DNA from: Qipengyuania mesophila
GTDB taxonomy: Bacteria > Pseudomonadota > Alphaproteobacteria > Sphingomonadales > Sphingomonadaceae
NCBI RefSeq assembly: GCF_019711655.1
Contig: NZ_JAIGNU010000002.1
Span: 248,001-312,000 of the forward strand
Direction of reading: 5' to 3'
DNA length: 64,000 nucleotides
This document shows positions 9,234 to 17,785 of the stretch, piece after piece (the first letter of the stretch is position 1; each line of letters opens with the position of its first letter). The position numbers and the translations under genes are program-made. A model generated the notes under the pieces. The model did no database searches. It saw only the letters and a program-made list of their open reading frames with translations, and was not told the origin of the DNA.

Positions 9234-10040
9234 ATGGCCGAGCGCCGCCACATCACCGGCTTTTCCAATCCCACCGTCAAGGCGCTGCGGGCGCTGCGCG
9301 AGAAGAAGCACCGCAAGGCTGCGGGCAAGTTCCTCGCCGAGGGGCTGCGCCTGCTCACCGACGCGCGCGAATGCGGGCATGTGCCCGAGGTGCTGGTGCT
9401 GGCCGACCGGCGCGACCCGCATCCGTTGCTCGACGCGCTCGAGGATGCCGTTGAGGCCGCCGGCGGCGAGGTGATCGAGACCAGCGCCGACATCCTCGCC
9501 AAGATCACCGGCAAGGACAATCCGCAGGCGGTCGCGGGCGTCTTCGCCGAATTCGATACCTCGCTCGCCGCGCTCGACCGGTCGGGCGCCGATATCTGGC
9601 TGGTCGCACAGGCGCTGCGCGATCCGGGCAATCTCGGCACCATGCTGCGCACCGGCGACGCGATCAGCGCGGGCGGGCTGATCCTGATCGACGATTGCGC
9701 CGATCCCTTCAGCGTCGAGGCGGTGCGCGCGAGCATGGGCGCAGTGTTCACGCAGAGGATCGCGCAGGCGCGGTGGGACGAGTTCGAACCCTGGCTTCGG
9801 TCGGGCGACGGACAACTCGTCGCGGCGAGCCTGCGCGAGGCGCAACCCTATCGCGGCGCGCCCTATGCCGCCCCCTGCTTCGTCATGGTCGGCAACGAAA
9901 GCCGCGGCCTGCCCGAGGACTACGAGATGGCCTGCGACCTGCGCGTGACCATGCCGATGAAGGGCCGCGCCGACAGCCTCAACGCGGCGGTGGCGGCGGC
10001 GGTGCTGGGTTACGAGGTGCTGGCGGGGCTCGAGGATTGA
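9234..10040 (+). CDS. TrmH/SpoU-family RNA 2'-O-methyltransferase
   Basis: 268 residues. An N-terminal substrate-binding segment (about 1-100) precedes the SPOUT knot domain with its three motifs: LRDPGNLGTMLRTGD, MVGNESRGLP and SLNAAVAAAVLGYE. It methylates a ribose 2'-OH in rRNA or tRNA using AdoMet; the exact site cannot be read from sequence. ATG 9234, four bases after the HPr stop, is preferred to ATG 9210, which would overlap HPr by 20 bases. Confidence 0.88.
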   Translation: MAERRHITGFSNPTVKALRALREKKHRKAAGKFLAEGLRLLTDARECGHVPEVLVLADRRDPHPLLDALEDAVEAAGGEVIETSADILAKITGKDNPQAVAGVFAEFDTSLAALDRSGADIWLVAQALRDPGNLGTMLRTGDAISAGGLILIDDCADPFSVEAVRASMGAVFTQRIAQARWDEFEPWLRSGDGQLVAASLREAQPYRGAPYAAPCFVMVGNESRGLPEDYEMACDLRVTMPMKGRADSLNAAVAAAVLGYEVLAGLED

Positions 10041-10735
10041 GCTTTCCGGAAATCCAGAAGGATTTGAAGCTGAGGCGCAAGGCGCTTTGGAACAGGGTCG
10101 ATGAAATCGATGCTCGGTGCGGGAATTCGTCGACGATCCGGAGCGATTTGCCCGAACCCGTCAAAGAGATCGGAAGGCAAGCTCGCGAAGCCCTCGAGCG
10201 CGATCCCTCGTCCGCGCTCGCGCTCTATGAAGAGGCAGCCAGCCTGGGTGACCCCCATGCCATGGTCGCGGCGGGTTGGATGTACGAATACGCAATCGGA
10301 ACCGAAAGAAATTCGGACAAGGCATATGACTACTACCACCAGGCGATGGGTCTGGGGTCATGGCAGGCGGTCATATACTACGCCCGGCAAATGGACCGCT
10401 TGGGGCACAGGGACATCTGCATCTCGATGCTGGAAGACGCTGTTGAGGTCGACCATCTGGGCGCCTATTTCTGGCTCGCATGGTTTCGCTACAAATATGA
10501 TCCGACCCGCAGGACGGCAGCCTCGCTCCGGCCCCTTCTCGATCACGCGATCGGCGAAGGTCATCCCGGTGCAAAGTGGTTGCTGGCCCGATTGCTCGTG
10601 CGAGGGAAATACGGATTTACCCGCATCGGTGAAGGCATTCGGCTGATCTGGGATCTGAATCTGGACCTGCGGAACGAAGTGGATTTGAAGCTCCGACCCC
10701 AACCCGGCAGCGGCGGGTCGGCAAGCGGATCTTAA
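10037..10735 (+). CDS. Sel1/TPR-like repeat protein of unknown function
   Basis: About 232 residues from a TTG at 10037 that overlaps the methyltransferase stop (TTGA); no ATG or GTG serves as well, so the start is tentative. The middle carries helical repeats of Sel1 type, for example ALYEEAASLGDPHAMVAAGW and YYHQAMGLGSW, with matching alpha-alpha pairs through about residue 200. No signal peptide or membrane segment is seen. Codon choice is less GC-biased than its neighbours (many GAA, TTG and AAA codons), which hints at weaker expression or later acquisition. Function unknown; such repeats normally mediate protein contacts. Confidence 0.65.
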   Translation: MSFPEIQKDLKLRRKALWNRVDEIDARCGNSSTIRSDLPEPVKEIGRQAREALERDPSSALALYEEAASLGDPHAMVAAGWMYEYAIGTERNSDKAYDYYHQAMGLGSWQAVIYYARQMDRLGHRDICISMLEDAVEVDHLGAYFWLAWFRYKYDPTRRTAASLRPLLDHAIGEGHPGAKWLLARLLVRGKYGFTRIGEGIRLIWDLNLDLRNEVDLKLRPQPGSGGSASGS

Positions 10736-10767
10736 CCACGCGGGGCTAGGCTTAGCGGTCACGGCCC

Positions 10768-11736
10768 ATGAACCAGACCGATCGCTTCATCGCCCTCGAC
10801 GGCCTGCGCGGGATCGCGGCGATCGCGGTCATGCTGTTCCACGTCTCGCGCGCGAGCATGCCCGGCGGCTATCTGGCGGTCGACTTCTTCTTCTGCCTCA
10901 GCGGCTTCGTCATGGCGCTCGCCTTCGGGGATCGCCTCGCGCAGGGCCTCTCCTTCCGTAGTTTCGCCAAGGCGCGCTTCGCCCGGCTCTACCCGATGAT
11001 GCTGGTGGGCGGCCTGCTCGGCATCCTGCTCCATGGCGGGAATCCGAACATTCTGCTGCTCGTGCCGGACATCATGAGCGACGGTCTGTTCCCGACCAAT
11101 CCGCCCTTCTGGTCGCTGCTCGCCGAGGTGCTGGCCAATGCGGCTTTTGCACTGGTGCTCGCGGGCCTGTCGACGCGGCGGCTCGTTGCGGTCGCCGCGG
11201 TGTCGGGCGCGCTACTCGCCTATGCCATTCTCTCCGGGCCCTGGCCGCGCGAGCTCGGCTCGCATTGGGTCGGCGCCGGCTGGGCGGTGCCGCGCACGCT
11301 CTATTCCTTCACCATGGGCATGCTGCTCTATCGCTGGCATGCGCAGGCCGCGCCCGTCCGCCGCAGCGCGAAGCTGGCGCTGGCGATGCCGCTCGTTCTC
11401 CTCGGCGCGAGCTGGTTCGGCGGAGCGGAACACGCGCTGTGGGACACGCTTGCGATCCTGGTGGTCCTGCCCGCGCTGGTCTGGGTGGGGACGCGCTACG
11501 AGATGCCGTTCCCGCGCTTCTGGCAGCGCATGGGCGCGCTGTCCTACCCGCTCTACTGCATCCACGTGCCGCTGATCGCGCTCGCGGACGACGTACCGAC
11601 CCGGCTCGCCATCGCCGCACTGCTCGTGCCCGCCGCGCTGGCGCTCGATGCGCTCTACGACAGGCCGGTGCGGAGCTGGCTGGCGAGGCGCCTCGCCCGC
11701 CCCCGCCCGAGCCTGGCCGAAGCCGCCGCGACCTGA
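10768..11736 (+). CDS. Acyltransferase 3 family membrane protein (OafA-like)
   Basis: 322 residues, mostly membrane-spanning (about 9-10 hydrophobic segments). The N-terminus DGLRGIAAIAVMLFHV and FFFCLSGFVMA and the ARLYPMM segment are the family signatures; the His in LFHV is the catalytic candidate. These enzymes O-acylate sugars of surface glycans or lipids at the inner membrane. The target glycan is unknown. It ends 6 bases before convergent rmuC. Confidence 0.88.
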   Translation: MNQTDRFIALDGLRGIAAIAVMLFHVSRASMPGGYLAVDFFFCLSGFVMALAFGDRLAQGLSFRSFAKARFARLYPMMLVGGLLGILLHGGNPNILLLVPDIMSDGLFPTNPPFWSLLAEVLANAAFALVLAGLSTRRLVAVAAVSGALLAYAILSGPWPRELGSHWVGAGWAVPRTLYSFTMGMLLYRWHAQAAPVRRSAKLALAMPLVLLGASWFGGAEHALWDTLAILVVLPALVWVGTRYEMPFPRFWQRMGALSYPLYCIHVPLIALADDVPTRLAIAALLVPAALALDALYDRPVRSWLARRLARPRPSLAEAAAT

Positions 11737-11742
11737 CGCACG

Positions 11743-13188
11743 CTATTCGGCCGCGTCGCGCCGGTCCTCGATCTGCGCGGTTTCAGGGGGTCGGGGATTC
11801 GCTTCGATCATATCGACATCCGCGATCTCGCGCTTTCCGATTTCGATACCCTTGTCCTGCATCTTGCGGGCGGACACCAGCACCCGGCTTTCAAAGCTGC
11901 GGGTGAAATCGTTGTAGCTCGAAACTGCACGTCCGAGGTGCGTGCCCATCTTGCCAAGGTCTTCGGTGACCTTCGCCAGACGGTCGTAGAGCTCCGCCCC
12001 AAGTCGGCCGATATCCTTGGCTTCTTCTGCCATTTTATCCTGCCGCCAGACCTGCGCCACGGTGCGCGCGATGGCGACGAGATTGGTCGGCGTCGCCAGC
12101 AACACCTTGTTGCGGAAAGCGAAATCCCACAGTTCGGGATCGTGTTCGAGCGCTGCGGCCACGAAATGCTCGCCCGGCACGAACATCACGACATAGTCGG
12201 GCGTGTCGTCGAACTGGCTCTGGTAGTTCTTCGATCCGAGCGTCTGGACATGGTTGCGCATCGATTTCGCATGCAGGTCGAGATGGCGCACGCGCTCACC
12301 CTCGTCGTCGGCCTCGAAGGCTGCCTGGTAAGCGTTGAGCGACACCTTGGCGTCGATCACCAGCTTCTTCTGCCCGGGCACGTGGACCACGGCGTCGGGG
12401 CGCAGTCGGCCCTCCTCTGTCTCGATCGAGTGTTCGAGCTGGAAATCGGTGTGCTCGGACAGACCGCATTGTTCGAGGACGTTCTGCAACGCACGCTCGC
12501 CCCAGCGCCCGCGCGCCTTGGGCGCGTTGGTGAGGCTGTTGCCGAGCCGCTGCGCCTCGCGCCGGACCTCTTCCTGCCCGCGCTGCATCTCGGTGATCTG
12601 CTGGTAGAGCCGCCCGAAGGCGTCGGTGCGCTTTTCCTCCAGCGCGGCGACCTGCTTTTCATAGGCTTCGAGCCGCTTGCCGACCGGATCGAGCAACGCC
12701 TTGAGCTTCTCCTCGCTGGTCTTTTCCGAATGGCCCAGCCGCTCGTTGGCGCGTTCGAGAAAGGCCTCCTGCGCCTTGGTCAGGACGGCGGAGCCGGTGT
12801 TCTGGAACTCCTTGAGCAATTCCTCGCGCGCCTCGATCAGCAGGCGCTTCTGCTCGTCGAAATTGGCGGTCTTTTCCTTGAGCGTCGCGAGTTCGGCGGT
12901 CAGAGCGCCATTGCTGCGGCGCAATTCCTCCATCGCCCCCTCGTGGGTCTTGCGCGTCTCGCGCAGCTCGGCATCGAGCGCATCGGCCCGTTCGGCGCGC
13001 ACGGTGGCATTCTCGAGGTCGACGATCGCCTGACGGAATTTCTCGTCGAGCGCCTTGGCCTCGGCATCGCGTTCGCCATGGCGAGCCTGCCAGTCCTTGG
13101 CGGGCGCAGAGCCAACGCGATTGCCGAGAAAATAGCCCAGCGCGAGACCGAGAAGGAGGGCGATGATGGCGAGAAGAGTGGGATCCAT
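11743..13188 (-). CDS. rmuC: DNA recombination protein RmuC
   Basis: 481 residues. One N-terminal membrane-like segment (3-22), a long charged coiled coil (about 35-200) and the RmuC nuclease-like core (about 205-440, GRWGERALQNVLEQ, VIDAKVSLNAY, VMFVPGEHF). It is thought to limit inversions and recombination at repeats. ATG 13188 is chosen; a perfect GAAC-N7-GAAC motif lies 17 bases upstream, suggesting SOS control (see 13205-13219). Confidence 0.93.
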   Translation of the reverse strand: MDPTLLAIIALLLGLALGYFLGNRVGSAPAKDWQARHGERDAEAKALDEKFRQAIVDLENATVRAERADALDAELRETRKTHEGAMEELRRSNGALTAELATLKEKTANFDEQKRLLIEAREELLKEFQNTGSAVLTKAQEAFLERANERLGHSEKTSEEKLKALLDPVGKRLEAYEKQVAALEEKRTDAFGRLYQQITEMQRGQEEVRREAQRLGNSLTNAPKARGRWGERALQNVLEQCGLSEHTDFQLEHSIETEEGRLRPDAVVHVPGQKKLVIDAKVSLNAYQAAFEADDEGERVRHLDLHAKSMRNHVQTLGSKNYQSQFDDTPDYVVMFVPGEHFVAAALEHDPELWDFAFRNKVLLATPTNLVAIARTVAQVWRQDKMAEEAKDIGRLGAELYDRLAKVTEDLGKMGTHLGRAVSSYNDFTRSFESRVLVSARKMQDKGIEIGKREIADVDMIEANPRPPETAQIEDRRDAAE

Positions 13189-13204
13189 GCCGACACATTA
13201 GGCG

Positions 13205-13219
13205 GAACGGAGAGGGAAC
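13205..13219 (-). promoter_or_regulatory. Candidate LexA (SOS) box upstream of rmuC
   Basis: GAACGGAGAGGGAAC reads GTTC-N7-GTTC on the rmuC strand, exactly the direct-repeat LexA motif of alphaproteobacteria. It ends 17 bases before the rmuC start, where a repressor would block transcription or promoter clearance. No experimental support is available here, and the N7 core is GC-rich, unlike the AT-leaning cores of strong boxes. Confidence 0.5.
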
Positions 13220-13248
13220 GCTAGAGGGTGGTGCGCCCTACCCACAGG

Positions 13249-13334
13249 CGTCATCCTGAACTCGTTTCAGGATCCATGGCGCAAAAAGCGACCGTACCAA
13301 AGAAGGTATGGACCCTGAAACAAGTTCAGGGTGA
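13249..13334. repeat. Paired REP-like hairpin repeats (inverted pair)
   Basis: Two related units face each other: ATCCTGAA/TTCAGGAT (13253-13273) and ACCCTGAA/TTCAGGGT (13312-13332), each with a 5-base loop (ctcgt, acaag). The reverse complement of the second unit closely matches the first over about 28 bases (GTCA.CCTGAACT.GTTTCAGG.TCCAT). This arrangement resembles the palindromic repeats scattered in sphingomonad genomes. It lies between the def end and the rmuC start. Confidence 0.75.
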
Positions 13335-13353
13335 CGGGTCGGTGGAAGCCGGA

Positions 13354-13372
13354 CCCCGGATCAAGTCCGGGG
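13354..13372. repeat. Short palindromic repeat CCCCGGA-tcaag-TCCGGGG
   Basis: A perfect 7-bp stem with loop TCAAG, followed by GGTGACG as in the neighbouring repeats. It is probably a third member of the same dispersed family. It sits 33 bases beyond the def stop codon and may also act as a 3' stabiliser of the def transcript. Confidence 0.6.
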
Positions 13373-13404
13373 TGACGACGATTTGGGGGTCGGGCGCTGC
13401 CAGC

Positions 13405-13971
13405 CTAGGCCGCTTCGCGCAGCTTTTTCAGCTTCTTCAGCGCCATGTTGCGCTTGAGGCGCGAGAGGTGGTCGATGAAGAGGATTCCCTCGAGATGGTC
13501 CATCTCGTGCTGGATGCAGGTCGCCATCAGCCCGTCCATGTCCTCCTCGTGGGTCTCGCCCTCGAGGTCCTGGTAACGCACGCGGCAGGTCGCCGGGCGG
13601 TCGACATCGGCGAAGATGTCGGGGACCGAGAGGCAGCCTTCCTGATAGGTCGCGAGGTGCTCCGCCGGGTCGAGGATCTCGGGGTTCACGAAAACCCGCG
13701 GTTCCTTCTTCGTCGGATAATGAACGTGTTCGTGCCCGCCGTGGTTGCAGACCTCGCCCTCGGCTTCCTCGTCCTCCGGCTGGAGGTCGATCACCAGCAC
13801 GCGCAAGGGCACGCCGACCTGGATCGCGGCGAGGCCGATGCCGGGCGCGGCATACATGGTTTCGAACATGTCGGAGACGAGTTCGTTCAGTTCGTCGCCG
13901 AACTCGGTGACGGGTTCGGACACGACCTTGAGCCGGGGATCCGGCACTTCGAGGATTTCACGGATAGTCAT
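13405..13971 (-). CDS. def: Peptide deformylase with Cys/His-rich insertion
   Basis: 188 residues. It removes the N-formyl group from nascent proteins using a metal held by Cys113 (EGCLS), His155 and His159 (QHEMDH), with Gln51 in GIGLAAIQVG; all three motifs are intact. Residues about 66-88 form an extra acidic and His-rich loop with Cys75, His77, His80, His82 and His84, not part of the catalytic core. Its partner fmt lies 850 bases away, beyond recR, on the other strand. Confidence 0.95.
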   Translation of the reverse strand: MTIREILEVPDPRLKVVSEPVTEFGDELNELVSDMFETMYAAPGIGLAAIQVGVPLRVLVIDLQPEDEEAEGEVCNHGGHEHVHYPTKKEPRVFVNPEILDPAEHLATYQEGCLSVPDIFADVDRPATCRVRYQDLEGETHEEDMDGLMATCIQHEMDHLEGILFIDHLSRLKRNMALKKLKKLREAA

Positions 13972-14054
13972 GGGGTGTCAGATAGGCGCGGCGCGGGGAT
14001 TCTTCAATTATTCGTTGCGTGCGTGATGCGCCTCCGCGCTTCCCTTGCGGCGGC

Positions 14055-14128
14055 ACCGGCCCACGCCCCCACCCGACCACCCATAAGATACCGTGCCGTG
14101 GGTGGTCGGGTGGGGGGCGTGGGCCGGT
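14055..14128. repeat. Long near-perfect inverted repeat between def and recR
   Basis: The left arm (14055-14083) and right arm (14099-14128) are complementary over 29 positions with one extra G in the right arm; the loop is 15 bases. The arms are very C- or G-rich (ACCGGCCCACG... and its complement). Beyond the arms, TTGCG on the left matches CGCAA on the right, so the symmetry fades gradually. A small hairpin CCTTCGAC-ggag-GTCGAAGG follows at 14137-14156. It contains no gene and could be a remnant miniature element or a strong terminator of recR on the minus strand. Confidence 0.8.
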
Positions 14129-14173
14129 GACGCAAGCCTTCGACGGAGGTCGAAGGCGCATCCGACAAAAACC

Positions 14174-14770
14174 CTACCCCACCGGCCGCCTTGCGCGCAA
14201 AGCCTGCGCCAGCGTGCCTTCGTCGAGATAATCCAGCTCGCCGCCGACCGGCAGGCCGTGCGCGAGCTGGGTGATCCGCAGCGGATGCTCCTCGAGCCGC
14301 TCGGCGAGGTAGTGCGCGGTGGTCTGGCCTTCGAGCGTGGCGTTCATCGCGAGGACGACCTCGTCGACCCCGCCCTCCTCGATCCGCGCCAGCAGGCTGG
14401 CGATATTGAGGTCCTCGGGCCGCACGCCGTCGAGCGCCGAGAGCTTGCCGCCGAGGACATGGTAGCGACCGGTGAAGAGTTTCGCCCGGTCGAGCGCCCA
14501 GAGATCGGCGACGTCCTCCACCACGCAGAGCGCTTTCGTATCGCGGCGCGGGTCGGCGCAGATGCCGCAGGGGTTGGTGGTGTCGACATTGCCGCAAGTG
14601 TCGCATTCGACCAGCGCCTCGCCCACCGTCGCCAGCGCCTCGAGTAAAGCGGGCAGCGCGCTCTCGCGCCGTTTGACCAGCCACAGCACCGCGCGCCGCG
14701 CCGAGCGCGGGCCGAGGCCGGGGAGGCGGGCCAGCGCGGCGGCCAGCGTCTCGATCTCTTGCGATGCCAT
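14174..14770 (-). CDS. recR: Recombination mediator protein RecR
   Basis: 198 residues, standard length. An N-terminal helix-hairpin-helix ([11 protein letters not shown]), a four-Cys zinc finger (CDTCG...CGIC, about 58-73) and a Toprim domain follow. It works with RecO and RecF to load RecA at gaps. The start ATG 14770 (MASQEIETL) is chosen because upstream codons lack homology and would overlap the divergent fmt. The first 50 bases upstream form a shared promoter zone with fmt. Confidence 0.95.
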   Translation of the reverse strand: MASQEIETLAAALARLPGLGPRSARRAVLWLVKRRESALPALLEALATVGEALVECDTCGNVDTTNPCGICADPRRDTKALCVVEDVADLWALDRAKLFTGRYHVLGGKLSALDGVRPEDLNIASLLARIEEGGVDEVVLAMNATLEGQTTAHYLAERLEEHPLRITQLAHGLPVGGELDYLDEGTLAQALRARRPVG

Positions 14771-14822
14771 GGCGGCACAGATAGGGGCGCGGGCGGAACA
14801 GAGAAAGACCACAAGGCCCTTC

Positions 14823-15731
14823 ATGCGCATAATCTTCATGGGTAGCCCCGAATTCGCGGTGCCGACACTGCAGGCGCTGGTCGATGCCGCGCATGAGGTG
14901 GTCTGCGTCTACACCCAGCCGCCCCGCCCCGGCGGGCGCCGCGGGAAGGAGTTGACCCCCACCCCTGTCCACCAGCGCGCGAGCGACCTGGGGATCGAGG
15001 TGCGCCATCCGACATCGCTCAAATCCACCGAGGAGCAGGAGGCTTTCGCCGCGCTCGATGCCGACATCGCAGTGGTCGCGGCCTATGGGCTGATCCTGCC
15101 GCAGGCCATTCTCGACGCGCCCCGGCTCGGCTGCCTCAACGTCCATGCCTCGATCCTGCCGCACTGGCGCGGCGCGGCGCCGATCCACCGCGCGGTGATG
15201 GCGGGCGACCCAGTGACCGGCGTCACCATCATGCAGATGGAGGCCGGGCTCGACACCGGCCCGATGATCGCCTTCGCGCGCACGCCGATCGAGGACAAGA
15301 CCACCGGCGAGCTGACCGAGGAACTGGCCGAGATCGGCGCGCAGTTGATGGTCGGCACGCTGATCGACTTGAAGGCGCTGCACCCGCTGCCGCAGGACGA
15401 TGCGGAGGCGACCTATGCCGCCAAGATCGACAAGGCCGAGGCACGGATCGACTGGAGCCGGTCCGCGGAGGAAGTGGTGCGCCAAATCCACGGCCTCTCC
15501 CCCTTTCCCGGCGCATGGTGCGAAATGGACGGCCAGCGCGTGAAGCTGCTCCGCGCCGAATTGGTCGAGGGTTCGGGCAAGCCCGGCGAAGTGCTCGACG
15601 AACGGCTCGCAATCGCCTGCGGCGAGGGCGCGCTGCGTCCGGTCGAGCTGCAACGCGCGGGCAAGCCGAGGATGGACCTCGACACCTTCCTGCGCGGCAA
15701 TGCGGTGGCCAAGGGCACGGTGCTGGGGTGA
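14823..15731 (+). CDS. fmt: Methionyl-tRNA formyltransferase
   Basis: 302 residues. It formylates initiator Met-tRNA using 10-formyl-THF. The catalytic segment [16 protein letters not shown] and the downstream Asp in [16 protein letters not shown] are intact; the C-terminal OB-like domain runs from about 205. The start at 14823 ([11 protein letters not shown]) matches the family. It is divergent from recR and followed by a repeat pair and truA. Confidence 0.96.
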   Translation: MRIIFMGSPEFAVPTLQALVDAAHEVVCVYTQPPRPGGRRGKELTPTPVHQRASDLGIEVRHPTSLKSTEEQEAFAALDADIAVVAAYGLILPQAILDAPRLGCLNVHASILPHWRGAAPIHRAVMAGDPVTGVTIMQMEAGLDTGPMIAFARTPIEDKTTGELTEELAEIGAQLMVGTLIDLKALHPLPQDDAEATYAAKIDKAEARIDWSRSAEEVVRQIHGLSPFPGAWCEMDGQRVKLLRAELVEGSGKPGEVLDERLAIACGEGALRPVELQRAGKPRMDLDTFLRGNAVAKGTVLG

Positions 15732-15745
15732 GGTTTGCGACTATG

Positions 15746-15814
15746 CTTCGACAGGCTCAGCATGAGCGGATGGGGGTACATCGCCAAAACCCGCTCAGCC
15801 TGAGCCTGTCGAAG
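15746..15814. repeat. Inverted repeat pair of the CTTCGACAGGCTCAG family
   Basis: The left arm (15746-15769) and right arm (15791-15814) match as reverse complements at 22 of 24 positions, with a 21-base spacer. The core CTTCGACAGGCTCAGC is a common dispersed repeat in sphingomonads. It fills most of the gap between fmt and truA and could act as a terminator or mRNA stabiliser. Confidence 0.75.
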
Positions 15815-15837
15815 GCCACGCGCCGACGGTTGGACCG

Positions 15838-16587
15838 ATGACCCGTTTCGCGCTCACCCTCGAATTCGACGGCACGCCCTTCTACGGCCTCCAGCGCCAG
15901 AAGGACGGGCCGAGCGTGCAGCAGGCGGTGGAGGACGCCGCCTTCCGCGTGCTGGGCGAGGAAGTGCGGCTGCACAGCGCGGGCCGGACCGACACCGGCG
16001 TCCACGCGCTCGCCATGCGCAGCCACATGGATATCGCTAAGGACATCAAGCCCTTCCGCCTGATGGAGGCGCTCAATGCGCATCTGCGACCCGATCCCGT
16101 CGCGGTGACGCAGTGCGAGGTGGTGCCCGACGACTGGCACGCGCGCTTCTCCTGCATCGGGCGCGCCTATGTCTATCGCATCGCCAACCGCCGCGCACCG
16201 CTGACGCTCGACCGCGACCGGCTGTGGCTCGTCCCTCAGGAACTCGACCACGAGGCCATGCACCGCGCCGCGCAGGCACTGGTCGGGCTGCACGATTTCA
16301 CCACCTTCCGCTCGGTCCATTGCCAGTCGGACAGCCCGGTCAAGACGCTCGACCGGCTCGACGTCGAGCGTGAAGGCGAGGAAGTGCGCATCCATGCCGA
16401 GGCGCGCAGCTTCCTCCACCACCAGGTACGCAGCATGGTCGGCTGCCTCGCGCTCGTGGGCATGGGCCGCTGGCGCGAGGAACAGCTCGCCGAGGCGCTC
16501 GCAGCGCGCGACCGGCAGGCGCTGGGCCTCAACGCGCCGTCGGCTGGCCTCTACTTCGTCCGGGCGGTCTATCCCGAGGACGATTGA
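15838..16587 (+). CDS. truA: tRNA pseudouridine(38-40) synthase TruA
   Basis: 249 residues. It converts U38-40 in the tRNA anticodon arm to pseudouridine. Catalytic Asp52 lies in the signature [10 protein letters not shown]; the second half carries the typical FHHQVRS-like segment ([13 protein letters not shown]). Starts at ATG 15838 directly after the repeat pair. No unusual features. Confidence 0.96.
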   Translation: MTRFALTLEFDGTPFYGLQRQKDGPSVQQAVEDAAFRVLGEEVRLHSAGRTDTGVHALAMRSHMDIAKDIKPFRLMEALNAHLRPDPVAVTQCEVVPDDWHARFSCIGRAYVYRIANRRAPLTLDRDRLWLVPQELDHEAMHRAAQALVGLHDFTTFRSVHCQSDSPVKTLDRLDVEREGEEVRIHAEARSFLHHQVRSMVGCLALVGMGRWREEQLAEALAARDRQALGLNAPSAGLYFVRAVYPEDD

Positions 16588-16669
16588 CCTAACGTCACCC
16601 TAGCCAAGCCCGGTTTCGGGGCGTAGCGAGACGCTCAAAGAGTTTCGTATCGCAACGAAAGGGACCAGG

Positions 16670-17782
16670 ATGACCACCACCGGCAAGCAGCTTTTCACCA
16701 CGCTCGAAAGCGACGGCACGCTCACCGTAGAGATCGCCACCAGCGAGTTTCCCGATCCCACCGGCAACCAGGTTCTGGTCAAGATGGAAGCCGCGCCGAT
16801 CAACCCCAGCGACCTCGCGATCCTCACCGGAGCGGCCGATTTCGAGAATGCGGAATACTCGCCGGGCAAGGTCGTCGCCAAGATGCCCGAACCCTTCAAC
16901 AGCGGCCAGAAGGCGCGCCACGGCCAGCGCCTGCCCGCGGGCAATGAGGGCGCGGGCACCGTCGTCGCCACCGGCGATTCCGACATGGCCAAGGCGCTGA
17001 TGGGCCAGCGCGTCGCCTGCGTGCCGGGCAGCGCCTATGCCGAATACGCCCTGGCCGATGCGGCCATGTGCCTGCCGCTAGGCGATCACAGCGCCGAGGA
17101 AGGCGCCTCGAGCTTCGTCAACCCGATGACCGCGCTGGGCTTTGCCGAGAATGCCAAGATGGACGGCCAGAAGGCGATCCTCCACACGGTCGGCGCCTCG
17201 AACCTCGGCCAGATGCTGGTCAAGATCTGCCAGGAGGACGGGCTCGGTCTCGTCAACATCGTGCGCAAGCACGAGCAGGCCGACCTGCTCAAGGGGCTCG
17301 GCGCCACGCATGTGGTCGATTCATCCGACGGCGACTTCATGGCGCAGCTCAAGGCGGCGATCGACGAGACCGACGCCTTCTACGGCTTCGATCCCATCGG
17401 CGGCGGGCAGATGGTCGACACCTGCTTCAAGGCGATGGAACAGGTCGCGGTGTCGAAGATGACCGAATATTCGCGTTACGGCTCGAACCAGCAGAAGCGC
17501 ATGTTCATCTATGGCCGCCTCGATTTCGGGCCGACCACGCTGACGCCGAGCTACGGCTTCGGCTGGACGCTGTCGGGCTGGCTGCTGACGCCGTTCCTCC
17601 AGACCGCAGGCATGGAAACGGTGATGCGGATGCGCCAGCGCGTGCTCGACAACCTCACCACTACCTTCGCCAGCAGCTACAAGACCAAGGTCGATCTCGA
17701 AGGCATGCTGACCAAGGACGCGATCCTCGACTATCGCCGGATGAAGACCGGCGAGAAATACCTCGTCACGCCCAACGGCTGA
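16670..17782 (+). CDS. Zinc-binding-type/quinone oxidoreductase-like MDR dehydrogenase
   Basis: 370 residues of the medium-chain dehydrogenase superfamily. The N-terminal GroES-like fold contains INPSDLAIL and NEGAGTVV; the nucleotide-binding Rossmann part is around 165-190 (ILHTVGASNLGQMLVKIC), where the usual GxGxxG is replaced by GASNLG, as in quinone-oxidoreductase-like members. It lacks the structural-zinc Cys cluster. A substrate cannot be assigned; NAD(P)H-dependent alkene or quinone reduction is the family norm. It ends 3 bases before convergent asparaginase. Confidence 0.8.
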   Translation: MTTTGKQLFTTLESDGTLTVEIATSEFPDPTGNQVLVKMEAAPINPSDLAILTGAADFENAEYSPGKVVAKMPEPFNSGQKARHGQRLPAGNEGAGTVVATGDSDMAKALMGQRVACVPGSAYAEYALADAAMCLPLGDHSAEEGASSFVNPMTALGFAENAKMDGQKAILHTVGASNLGQMLVKICQEDGLGLVNIVRKHEQADLLKGLGATHVVDSSDGDFMAQLKAAIDETDAFYGFDPIGGGQMVDTCFKAMEQVAVSKMTEYSRYGSNQQKRMFIYGRLDFGPTTLTPSYGFGWTLSGWLLTPFLQTAGMETVMRMRQRVLDNLTTTFASSYKTKVDLEGMLTKDAILDYRRMKTGEKYLVTPNG

Positions 17783-17785
17783 CGA

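Noticed and set aside
16600..16992. Small minus-strand frame over the MDR gene start
   Set aside because: Antisense to a gene with clear family motifs; no ribosome site.
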